This document shows, in pieces, positions 27,627-35,044 of a stretch of DNA of 64,000 nt; position 1 is the first letter of the stretch; each line of letters begins with the position of its first letter. The position numbers and the translations under genes are program-made. This DNA is from Virgibacillus aidingensis. Lineage in GTDB: Bacteria; Bacillota; Bacilli; Bacillales; Amphibacillaceae. The notes under the pieces were generated by a model, which saw only the letters and a program-made list of their open reading frames with translations, was not told where the DNA came from and did no database searches. The DNA lies in the NCBI RefSeq assembly GCF_010994035.1, contig NZ_WIXN01000004.1:124001-188000 (forward strand), read 5' to 3'.

Positions 27627-28052
27627 CTAAATAACTCCTTTTTTCAAAATCACATTTGCGTATAATGATTTTTCGCTTGTTGTCACGATTGCATATGCCT
27701 GTCTGCTTTTTTCATAAAAAGAGAAGCGGTCCAAATATTCTATTTTAGTATTCTTCTCCCCGGATTCTTTTAAAATCCTTTTATAAACATCCCATATTTC
27801 CGGGATATAGCTATCCCCTTTGACAACTTCCATCAGCGAAACAGGATATTCGGTATAGGTATCAAGTGTAAAAAGCTCCAGGATGGACTCTAGCAATTCC
27901 GGGATTTTCAGCCCGTCACAGCGCACAAGATGATTGGCTTGTGATGCCCCGGGGAAATTTCCGTCCCCGATAACGATTTCATCCCCATGTCCCATTTCCA
28001 TTAACACTTTCACTAGATCCGGTGATAAATTCTGCGGTATTTTTTTCAGCAT
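27627..28052 (-). CDS. fucU: L-fucose mutarotase (RbsD/FucU family)
   Basis: A 141-residue cytoplasmic protein beginning MLKKIPQNLSPDLVKVLMEM, with the family motif GHGDEIVIGDGNFPGAS and a late YEKSRQAYAIVTTSEKSLYAN. FucU interconverts alpha and beta L-fucose, feeding the isomerase. ATG 28052 begins one base after the upstream kinase stop, with GGGGGAAG as ribosome site inside that gene, so translation is coupled. Its presence is the best single sign that L-fucose rather than L-rhamnose is the substrate of this operon. Confidence 0.92.
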   Translation of the reverse strand: MLKKIPQNLSPDLVKVLMEMGHGDEIVIGDGNFPGASQANHLVRCDGLKIPELLESILELFTLDTYTEYPVSLMEVVKGDSYIPEIWDVYKRILKESGEKNTKIEYLDRFSFYEKSRQAYAIVTTSEKSLYANVILKKGVI

Positions 28053-28053
28053 T

Positions 28054-29532
28054 TTATCTTCCCCCGCTAAGCAATATATTTTTAAAATCATCATAATGAA
28101 GATTCCATTTCTCATGCTGGTCGGGCTGATAGGATTTTACATCAAAAGATTTTTTGATCACATCCCTTGCTTCAGATACGTTTTTAAATACCTTCTGCGA
28201 TATCAGCTGGACAGCACTGTTGCCGATTACTGTTGCTTCCACAGGTCCTGCCAATACTTCTATATTGCTTGCATTTGCGACCATCTGACATAAAATTTCT
28301 GCCTGCGAACCTCCGCCGACAATATGTACTTGATTGAACTGCTTATTTGTACATTCCATTATTTCTTCAAATACATAACGATACTTCAATGCCAGACTTT
28401 CATACACAGTCCGGAAAATTTCGCCATCTGTTTCTGGAATCGGCTGGTTAGTCTTCCTGGCAAACGCTTTAATCTTTGACGGCATATCCCCCGGCAATTG
28501 GAAATCAGGGTGATCTGTATCAATAAAGCTTCTGAAAGACGCTGATTCTTCTGCCAGCCTGGTTATCTCATCATAAGAATACTTTCTGCCTTCCTTTTCA
28601 AATTGTTTTTTCGTCTCCTGCAATATCCATAATCCTGTAACATTTTTCAGGAAACGGGTTGTGCCGTTGACTCCGCTTTCATTCGTAATATTAAAGGATG
28701 CAGACTTCGTTGAGATAATGGGTTCCTCCAATTCGGTTCCGATGAGAGACCATGTCCCGCATGAAACAAACAGGAAATCATCGTCTGATGCAGGCACACC
28801 GACAACGGCACTTGCTGTATCATGGGAAGCAGTTGCCACAACCGGGATTTGTGGAATTCCTAATTCTTTCGCAAGTTCCCGGGAAATAGTTCCGATTGTT
28901 TCCCCTGGTTTCACCAGTTGTTGAAAGATATCCCCTGGAAGACCGAGCGTTTGAATTATCTCCGCATTCCAAGTTTTCTTGTAAGGGTCAAAAAGCTGTG
29001 TAGTCGAAGCGATTGTTTCTTCCGCCCGCTTTACTCCTGTAAGGAAATAATTGAATAAATCAGGCATCAGCAACATTGACTTTGCTTTGTTCAAATCTTC
29101 TTTTCTATATTTGTTCAGGTACATTAACTGGAAAATCGTATTGAAAAAGATAATCTGATTCCCGGTCAATTCATATAATTTTTCCCTGGAGAAGAAGCTT
29201 TCCACTTCTTCCATCATTCCATCTGTTCTTGAATCACGGTAGTGTACTGGCTTATGTATCAGCGCATCATTCTCATCAAGCAGACCAAAGTCAACTCCCC
29301 ATGTGTCTATGCCAATACTGTCAATCACAGTATTTTTGCTTATTTTCTTCAGCGCTTTTTTTACTTCGCTGAAAAGTTTCTCTATGTCCCAGGAAAGGGT
29401 ATTATTAACGAGAATCGGCTCATTTTCGAATCGATGAATTTCTTTTAATTGAACCTTCTCTCCATCATAAGTCCCTAGTATGGCCCGCCCGCTGGATGCT
29501 CCAAAATCAAAAGCTAAAACGTTTTTTTTCAA
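28054..29532 (-). CDS. FGGY-family deoxysugar kinase, rhamnulokinase (RhaB)-like; probable L-fuculokinase
   Basis: A 492-residue kinase with an N-terminal phosphate loop LAFDFGASSGRAILG, IGIDTWGVDFGLLD, HYRDSRTDGMMEEV, ASHDTASAVVGVPA, CGTWSLIGTELEEP and the C-terminal HIVGGGSQAEILCQM. These are rhamnulokinase signatures; related enzymes also serve as L-fuculokinase. In this operon, next to fucU and fucA, phosphorylation of L-fuculose to L-fuculose 1-phosphate is the logical reaction. The start is TTG at 29532 with GAGGTG eight bases upstream. Specificity between rhamnulose and fuculose cannot be settled by reading. Confidence 0.88.
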   Translation of the reverse strand: MKKNVLAFDFGASSGRAILGTYDGEKVQLKEIHRFENEPILVNNTLSWDIEKLFSEVKKALKKISKNTVIDSIGIDTWGVDFGLLDENDALIHKPVHYRDSRTDGMMEEVESFFSREKLYELTGNQIIFFNTIFQLMYLNKYRKEDLNKAKSMLLMPDLFNYFLTGVKRAEETIASTTQLFDPYKKTWNAEIIQTLGLPGDIFQQLVKPGETIGTISRELAKELGIPQIPVVATASHDTASAVVGVPASDDDFLFVSCGTWSLIGTELEEPIISTKSASFNITNESGVNGTTRFLKNVTGLWILQETKKQFEKEGRKYSYDEITRLAEESASFRSFIDTDHPDFQLPGDMPSKIKAFARKTNQPIPETDGEIFRTVYESLALKYRYVFEEIMECTNKQFNQVHIVGGGSQAEILCQMVANASNIEVLAGPVEATVIGNSAVQLISQKVFKNVSEARDVIKKSFDVKSYQPDQHEKWNLHYDDFKNILLSGGR

Positions 29533-29576
29533 TGTACTTTCACCTCAATTCATGATCATTATGTATATTCCAAAAT

Positions 29577-30227
29577 CTACTTTTGTTTTTTCAGCAGACT
29601 GGAACGATAGGTTTCTGCGGATAGATTTTGTAAATCAAAACACTCTTCTTCCGTCAAAACTCTGGGTGAACCGAGCATGGATGAGATCGCATAAACCTTT
29701 GCTGCTTCTTCCGTTAATTGCATGTAGAAATACGCTTCTTTTACCGTAGTTCCCACTGTAAGCACCCCATGATTACGCATCACTATAGCCTGGCTTTCTT
29801 TAACAACTTCACCCACTGCCTCAGCAATACGGTTTGTAGTCGGGATAACATAATCAATATATGAAACTCTTTTTACCATTGCCGGATAATCAGGAAACAT
29901 TGGCCGGATTTCTTTTCCTGCTGATGAGACTGCAACGGAGTAAGTCGGATGTGCGTGAAGTACAGCTTTGATATCCGGATCCCTTCTAAAACACTCCAGG
30001 TGCATTTCCAGCTCGGACGAAGGTTTCAATTCACTTAGAACTTTGCCGGATTCGATTTCAACTTTTACCCATTCTTTTTCAGTAATTTCCTTCAAATCAA
30101 AACCGCTCGGCGAAATATACATATACTCCCCATCACGGGCACTTAAATTCCCTCCAGCTCCAACAACGAGCCCGCTGTCTACTAATTTTGCGGCGTATAT
30201 TGATAGTTCATTCAAAAGGTGCTTCAT
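29577..30227 (-). CDS. fucA: L-fuculose-phosphate aldolase (class II aldolase)
   Basis: A 216-residue class II aldolase with GAGGNLSARDGEYMYISPSG, the zinc-binding pair in VLHAHPTYSVAVS, the catalytic-site SELEMHLECF and a third zinc His in VMRNHGVLTVG. It splits L-fuculose 1-phosphate to dihydroxyacetone phosphate and L-lactaldehyde. It is the first gene of the fucose operon; ATG 30227 follows GGGGAAG. Length equals that of E. coli FucA (215). The L-lactaldehyde product can be handled by the dehydrogenase domain encoded further down. Confidence 0.9.
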   Translation of the reverse strand: MKHLLNELSIYAAKLVDSGLVVGAGGNLSARDGEYMYISPSGFDLKEITEKEWVKVEIESGKVLSELKPSSELEMHLECFRRDPDIKAVLHAHPTYSVAVSSAGKEIRPMFPDYPAMVKRVSYIDYVIPTTNRIAEAVGEVVKESQAIVMRNHGVLTVGTTVKEAYFYMQLTEEAAKVYAISSMLGSPRVLTEEECFDLQNLSAETYRSSLLKKQK

Positions 30228-30360
30228 ATGTCATCTTCCCCTTACCTTGATATTCTTTGTGATTTGGTTGTGCTATGTATGAAATGTTTAAAAAGCGATA
30301 AAAGTTTAGAGTCATTTATAAATATACAAAATAGGAAAATTCTGTTTATCAGATATATGT

Positions 30361-30395
30361 TTGTTTTGTTTTTTTTATGTTTGTTTGTTTTGATA
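30361..30395. repeat. Repeated (A)AACAAACA-type motif downstream of the fuc promoter, possible operator
   Basis: On the minus strand the early leader reads AAACAAACAAACAT, an A-run, then AAACAAAACAAACA, i.e. two similar half-sites about one helical turn and a half apart. A similar CAAACACAAAACAAAAT stretch occurs at about 20308-20330. DeoR-family repressors often bind spaced direct repeats, so this could be the site of the regulator at 17316-18077. Low complexity makes chance resemblance possible. Confidence 0.3.
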
Positions 30396-30401
30396 TTTAA
30401 C

Positions 30402-30429
30402 AGTATATCAGACAAAAACAAATTGTGAA
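30402..30429 (-). promoter_or_regulatory. SigA-type promoter of the fucose operon
   Basis: TTCACA (30424-30429, 5 of 6 matches) and TATACT (30402-30407, 5 of 6) are 16 bases apart on the minus strand. Transcription would start near 30395, about 170 bases before fucA, right at the AACAAACA repeats. The rest of the 30228-30649 gap holds these repeats, A+T-rich sequence and the GH29 terminator. Confidence 0.65.
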
Positions 30430-30522
30430 AGGGTTTTCTTTAAATTTTTATTATATTTTTATAAGTTAGGGTGATATATATTAATAAGACATAGTATCAG
30501 CTGTCTATTTCTCTTAGAAAAC

Positions 30523-30574
30523 ATCCCCTTTAGCAGATTCATAAATAGTTTCTATCCTCTGCCTGAAAGGGGAT
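30523..30574 (-). terminator. Terminator after the GH29 fucosidase gene
   Basis: ATCCCCTTT-AGCAGA (30523-30537) pairs with TCTGCCTGAAAGGGGAT (30558-30574), leaving a small bulge. On the minus strand the stem is followed by GTTTTCT. It closes the GH29 gene before the divergently regulated fucose operon on the same strand. Confidence 0.6.
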
Positions 30575-30649
30575 ATTTTGTAAATTTCCCTGTAAAAGAT
30601 TGATTTACTTTCAACAGAGAGCTGTCAGCATGTCAGTGCTGCTATTGAT

Positions 30650-33600
30650 TTACTCCCATTCTTTTATTAATTCTTCGGCCTGGGAGTGAAGAATATTATA
30701 GACGTCCAAGGAAATCAGATCGTTGTCCAGCTGATGGTCAAGTAAGATCTTAAAGCCCTCCATATGACGAACGACTTTTTCGGACTCTCCTTGTTCCGCA
30801 TATAGACTCACAGCTTTCATATGAAGATTTAATGAATGAGCTGCTTCATTTTTATCAACATTGTGTTCAATTAACTTTTGTACAATCGAAGTTGTCACTT
30901 CTTCGGGCAATGATTGGTGCAGACCAACCTTTGAAATATGAACCGGCGCTCTAGATTGTAATATGCGCAGGCGGAATTCTTTCCCTTTAACTTCCTCATC
31001 AAGCACAACTATACGCTTATATCCAATCACTTCATTAGTATAGATTTCTTCCCATTCACCATCACTATTGCGCACATCGATTGCAAAAGACTCTACTTGT
31101 TGTCCGTGATTAATATTTTCCTGCAAAGTGATTCTATCAACCGCAACTTCTTCATCCATGGTAAATGTTATACTGCTCGGTGCAGCATCTGCTGCTTCCC
31201 AGGACGAATCATAAATTCCATCAGTTAATTTATCAGGATCCGCACCTTCAGCGCCATTTTCTGCATGAATCGCAGCATCCTTAGCATGATCAAGCGCAAA
31301 ATCTCTTTCTGTAGATTGATGCCATTCCTTCAGCACCTCTACATCCGCGTCTGCAAACTGCCCGCTTGGATCAGGCGGTATATTCAGTAACAGCACGGAA
31401 TTACGAGCAATGGAATCATAATAGATCTGCCTCAGATGGTCCAAAGATTTTGGCTGCTGGTTGTCATGGTAAAACCAGCCGTTTCGAATACTGACATCTA
31501 CTTCTGCAGGCCACCATGTCAAATAATCTATTCCATTAGCTGCTGCGTCTGCGAGTACTGAACGGCTGCCCAGGTCTGATTGTTGTGCAGATGGGTAGGT
31601 GTATTGGCGTCCATTGGCGTCTGTAGCTGCACCAACAACACTCCACTCATTTTCCCGTGCCCATCCTGATTCATTTCCAACCCAGCGGACATCTGGACCT
31701 GATACAGCAATTACTGCTTCAGGAGCGAGCTCGTTAATCAGTTCGTAATAGCTTTCCCAATCATATGGCTCGTGAGCATCACCCGGGATGTGACCTTGAG
31801 CCCCGTCAAACCAAACTTCATGAATTTCACCATACTCTGTTAAAACTTCATACAACTGATTTAGAAACATTTCCCCATAATCTGTTGCCGGCAATTCAAA
31901 CGTAGGTAAGTCGGGATCATCTGCACGATCATCTCCCTCAACCAATGTTGGAATCGTACGCATAGAAGGTTCACTTCCATTGGCAAAAATGCCGTGATGA
32001 TAATCCGGGTTATCGTGGTGGTATGCATGATGGTCAGCTGGTGATAGATATACACCGACTTTAATATCGTATTTATTCATGGAGTCAACAAATTCGCGAA
32101 GTACATCCCCTTCACCATTTCTCCATGAGCTGCTGGCTACACTAAAGTTGGTATACCGAGTTGGGTATAGCACAAATCCATCATGGTGTTTCACCGTAAG
32201 AATGGCCATCTCAAATCCGCTTTCCTTCAGTGTACGTGCCCACTGGTCCGTATCGAGATCTGTGGGATGGAACATATTTGGATCCTCATTGAAGCCTCCC
32301 CATTCAACTCCGTAATAGGTGTTAATCCCATAATGAATGAAGGCTGTTTTTTCATACTCCTGCCACTGTACTTGCTTAGGAGTCGGACGAACCTGTGAGG
32401 CTTTTTCAACAAGAGCCGGCCCGCACTCATTTGGTTTAATTGCTATGCGGTTGGCAGGTTCTAAATCCTCAGGTACTGTACACGGTCCAGCCAGTAAACC
32501 AAGATATTGAGCATTGAACTCTCCATCCAATAAAGCAAACGCCACACCATATACATCTCCTGAAAAGCTTGCATCACTGGAATTTTCCGATCCTGCATAA
32601 CGAATAGCGTTACGGCTTGCGGCTGGAGGTTCGGACAGATGAATAGTTTCACCCAGCTGCTCGTTCCCCAGCCATAATTCTGCTGTAGCTCCCTCGCCCC
32701 GGTTATGATAAACAAGCGTGAGATGGATATACTCATCATCCAGTTTTCCTGATGCATCCAATGTTTCTGCCACTTCACTATCAGCTATAACCTCAAACAT
32801 CTCATCCTCTTCTGACTTACGCACTTGAACAGCTCCGGCCAGATCAATCAACACATCTCCCGAATCAATCGAATCCGGATCCACAAGAACTTCAGCAATA
32901 CTATCTTTAATGGCCGAATTCTCGTCCATAATGGAGCCATCTGGATTGAAATCGATGAATGAAGCATCACCGCTCATACTGAAGCGGCCAAAATCAGTAA
33001 TTTCGCCACCTTGAACATTTAGTTCCCCATCCATAACTTCATCCTCTGAAGGAGAATATGCTGTTTCTTCCAATGAACCTAAAGCCCACAATGACAAATT
33101 TCTTTCAACATCTGCCACATCCATCGTCTTAATAAGACTAAAATCAAATTCACCATCAAAAGTTGTGGCCACTACATGATTAAAAGATCCTTCAAATCCT
33201 CTATCAAGACCGGCAGGATGAACCTCGTTCCCAAATCCGATCGGGTTTTCACTATTTTGATTCAGAAGTGGTGCAGCTTCATCGTGGCTAACTTCCGGCA
33301 GTTCCATCCCATTCAGAAACGCTCTCATGGTTGCCCCATTGCCATCCGGTTCATAAACAATTGCAATGGAGTGCTCTTCTCCCTCTTTAGGTGCGGAAAC
33401 TGTCTCACTGACAGATGTCCAGCCACCATTATGATTAACATCAAATCCATATTCGAGTGTCGTGTTAGAGGTATACCTCACATAGATGTTCCCTCCGATT
33501 GAAATTAATGTATCATAATGGCCTGGCTCTGCTTCCGGCGTAAACTCCGCTTCAACGACCAGCGGCTGGTCTATTGAGCCGGATCCCAATGGAGTTCGGG

Positions 33601-33901
33601 GATCAAAATCCACCCCATCCTGACCGCCATTTAAATATATTCTGCCCTCATTGATTTCCTCATTGGCTGTCCGGCGGGATAATGTGCCATCCATCATCTC
33701 CCCGTCCGGATTTGTGTAGACCTTCTCCGTCGAAAATACACCGCCAAAGCTCACATCCAATAATTCATCAGCATCCACTTCTGCAATTGACCCAGATGAA
33801 AAGGCATTAATTGGTGTATTATGAAAGCTCATTGTAAACAAACTGACTATTAATGTTAGAATCAAGGAAATATTTACCGCACGACCAAACTTTCCCTTCA
33901 C
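30650..33901 (-). CDS. Secreted multidomain alpha-L-fucosidase, GH29
   Basis: About 1083 residues. Signal peptide (VNISLILTLIVSLFTMSFHN) ending near residue 35; two concanavalin-like LamG-type domains at about 45-255 and 270-455; GH29 catalytic domain at about 500-870 with HHDGFVLYPTRYTNFSV, VGVYLSPADHH and EVWFDGAQG (Asp699 the predicted nucleophile); an F5/8-type sugar-binding domain at about 880-1005; a C-terminal FIMAH-type helical domain with VVRHMEGFKILLDHQ. The start is taken as GTG 33901, nine bases after AGGAGG; TTG 33910 abuts that site. It removes terminal alpha-fucose from glycans outside the cell. No cell-wall anchor motif is visible. It has its own promoter with a long leader. 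Confidence 0.92.
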   Translation of the reverse strand: MKGKFGRAVNISLILTLIVSLFTMSFHNTPINAFSSGSIAEVDADELLDVSFGGVFSTEKVYTNPDGEMMDGTLSRRTANEEINEGRIYLNGGQDGVDFDPRTPLGSGSIDQPLVVEAEFTPEAEPGHYDTLISIGGNIYVRYTSNTTLEYGFDVNHNGGWTSVSETVSAPKEGEEHSIAIVYEPDGNGATMRAFLNGMELPEVSHDEAAPLLNQNSENPIGFGNEVHPAGLDRGFEGSFNHVVATTFDGEFDFSLIKTMDVADVERNLSLWALGSLEETAYSPSEDEVMDGELNVQGGEITDFGRFSMSGDASFIDFNPDGSIMDENSAIKDSIAEVLVDPDSIDSGDVLIDLAGAVQVRKSEEDEMFEVIADSEVAETLDASGKLDDEYIHLTLVYHNRGEGATAELWLGNEQLGETIHLSEPPAASRNAIRYAGSENSSDASFSGDVYGVAFALLDGEFNAQYLGLLAGPCTVPEDLEPANRIAIKPNECGPALVEKASQVRPTPKQVQWQEYEKTAFIHYGINTYYGVEWGGFNEDPNMFHPTDLDTDQWARTLKESGFEMAILTVKHHDGFVLYPTRYTNFSVASSSWRNGEGDVLREFVDSMNKYDIKVGVYLSPADHHAYHHDNPDYHHGIFANGSEPSMRTIPTLVEGDDRADDPDLPTFELPATDYGEMFLNQLYEVLTEYGEIHEVWFDGAQGHIPGDAHEPYDWESYYELINELAPEAVIAVSGPDVRWVGNESGWARENEWSVVGAATDANGRQYTYPSAQQSDLGSRSVLADAAANGIDYLTWWPAEVDVSIRNGWFYHDNQQPKSLDHLRQIYYDSIARNSVLLLNIPPDPSGQFADADVEVLKEWHQSTERDFALDHAKDAAIHAENGAEGADPDKLTDGIYDSSWEAADAAPSSITFTMDEEVAVDRITLQENINHGQQVESFAIDVRNSDGEWEEIYTNEVIGYKRIVVLDEEVKGKEFRLRILQSRAPVHISKVGLHQSLPEEVTTSIVQKLIEHNVDKNEAAHSLNLHMKAVSLYAEQGESEKVVRHMEGFKILLDHQLDNDLISLDVYNILHSQAEELIKEWE

Positions 33902-34418
33902 ATTCTTCAACCTCCTGTTTTTAAAACGTATTTATCAAATGCCGGATTGTCCTGAAGAACCCGGCGATCACCATGCATGAAAATATTTTTGCTCTTCTCA
34001 GGTGTCGTGCTTTCATTCCCTTTCGACGTTAAATATTACTTCATCTAAATTCTAAATTATCAACGTTGTAAAGGAACTTTGCTTCAACATGTTCACAAAC
34101 ATGCAACGTTATTATGTTTATGTGCCAACATGTGAATGACTTTTCTGGAAATATTGATTCTATGTTACTAAACCTATTGTTTCATAATGTAAAATCCCAT
34201 ACCTTGGAATCTTCCATCTTCACATACTTATCCCAAAAGATTCTTTCTGTTTCGATAGTAAAACCAGGATACACACTACGTAATCAAAACCAGCATGCGA
34301 GCCTCGATACGGGTGTATTCCAAGCACCATCGCCGCAACACCTCTCTTCCCAATTGATTTTTGTTCCCCATAATGACTATTTCTCCCTCCCCGTATTGGT
34401 AATAATATGTCTACAACA

Positions 34419-34445
34419 TATCAGGCTCATTTAGCCTGATATGAT
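34419..34445 (-). repeat. Perfect hairpin in the GH29 leader, with a weaker counterpart in the GH95 leader
   Basis: CATATCAGGCT (34419-34429) and AGCCTGATATG (34435-34445) pair fully with a five-base loop. At the matching place in the GH95 leader, CATATCAG (39010-39017) faces CTGAAATG (39029-39036) with seven of eight pairs. Conservation of a hairpin in two diverged leaders suggests an RNA or protein-binding role. There is no T-run, so it is not a simple terminator. Confidence 0.5.
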
Positions 34446-34541
34446 AGTAACACTAATGAAAATATTCAAAGTTTAATGTTCACCTGGATCATATTCCAAG
34501 TCACCTATAGCAGGTCAAAAGTCTATCAAATAACACTATCC

Positions 34542-34557
34542 ATGATTGCGTTTTCAT
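34542..34557 (-). promoter_or_regulatory. cre site (CcpA operator), GH29 leader
   Basis: Minus strand ATGAAAACGCAATCAT matches the cre consensus WTGNAARCGNWWNCAW at every position. It lies about 50-65 bases downstream of the predicted transcription start, where CcpA acts as a roadblock. An identical layout occurs before the GH95 gene. Confidence 0.8.
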
Positions 34558-34615
34558 TTTTTACTTTTATTTCCGAATTATAATCTGTTTCTGTCTCTTT
34601 ACTTTTGTTATATTG

Positions 34616-34644
34616 ATTATATCCAATTAACAAATCAAAATCAA
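34616..34644 (-). promoter_or_regulatory. SigA-type promoter of the GH29 fucosidase gene
   Basis: TTGATT (34639-34644) and a perfect TATAAT (34616-34621) with a 17-base spacer on the minus strand. A+T-rich sequence upstream may act as an UP element. The -35, the spacer start (TTGATTTGT) and the upstream TTATCAAAAAATTATA are shared with the GH95 promoter. Confidence 0.75.
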
Positions 34645-34956
34645 CATGTTATTTATAATTTTTTGATAATACTTGATATTCCATAAAGGAAGTGATTTCA
34701 GCTTTATAATCTGAAGCCCTTCACAACAATGACTTTCAATGCGTCCGGTTATAAAATAAATGAAATATTCGCATGAGGCAATCATTAAAATTCACTAAAT
34801 AACTTTTGGAAAAATAAGCTTTCATTCCTTTGTTATTTTTGGATATTATGTGTATATACCGGATTACCCAAATAAAGCAAATAATACAGAACGATATAAA
34901 AATCAGCTTTCATTTCTGTTTGGTACAATGTGTTGAATAAAATATGTGCATGCACA

Positions 34957-35000
34957 ACAAAAAAAGAGGTAAAACCAATTAGTTTTACCCCATAAAATGT
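34957..35000 (-). terminator. Terminator after the GH95 fucosidase gene (identical to 39496-39539)
   Basis: GGTAAAAC (34968-34975) and GTTTTACC (34982-34989) form an 8-bp stem with a six-base loop; on the minus strand it is followed by TCTTTTTTTGT. The whole 44-base segment is identical to the one after the sialidase gene. Confidence 0.85.
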
Positions 35001-35044
35001 ACTTTTATAATTTAGAGTTTTGTTTTATCACTTGCTTAATAAGC

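Larger units (their letters stand above)
33902..34608 (-). promoter_or_regulatory. Approximately 700-base 5' leader of the GH29 fucosidase gene
   Basis: Predicted from the promoter at 34616-34644, this transcribed leader holds no intact gene. Foldable parts include a GCCGG/CCGGC hairpin around 33938-33966, a nested structure at 34061-34110 (CAACGTT outer, CATGTT/AACATG inner), an 11-bp perfect hairpin at 34419-34445 and the cre site at 34542-34557. An open frame of 106 codons on the plus strand here shows no coding character. Confidence 0.45.
34416..35000 (-). repeat. Regulatory/intergenic module, copy A (before GH29)
   Basis: This stretch is a diverged copy of 39009-39539. Shared in the same order, reading plus strand: hairpin, ATGATTGCGTTTTC (cre), the -10/-35 region with CAAATCAAAATCAA, TAATTTTTTGATAATACTTG, CATGAGGCAAT, CACTAAATAACT-like and AAAGC/AAATCAG blocks, and finally a 44-base identical terminator. 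The copy covers the terminator of the upstream gene, the promoter and the early leader. Confidence 0.8.

Noticed and set aside
30361-30395. TTTGTTT repeats as a small CRISPR-like array
   Set aside because: Units are 4-8 bases and low complexity with no unique spacers.
34114-34434. 106-codon plus-strand open frame in the GH29 leader
   Set aside because: It lies antisense to a promoter leader, lacks a ribosome site and shows no family features; an accident of A+T-rich DNA.
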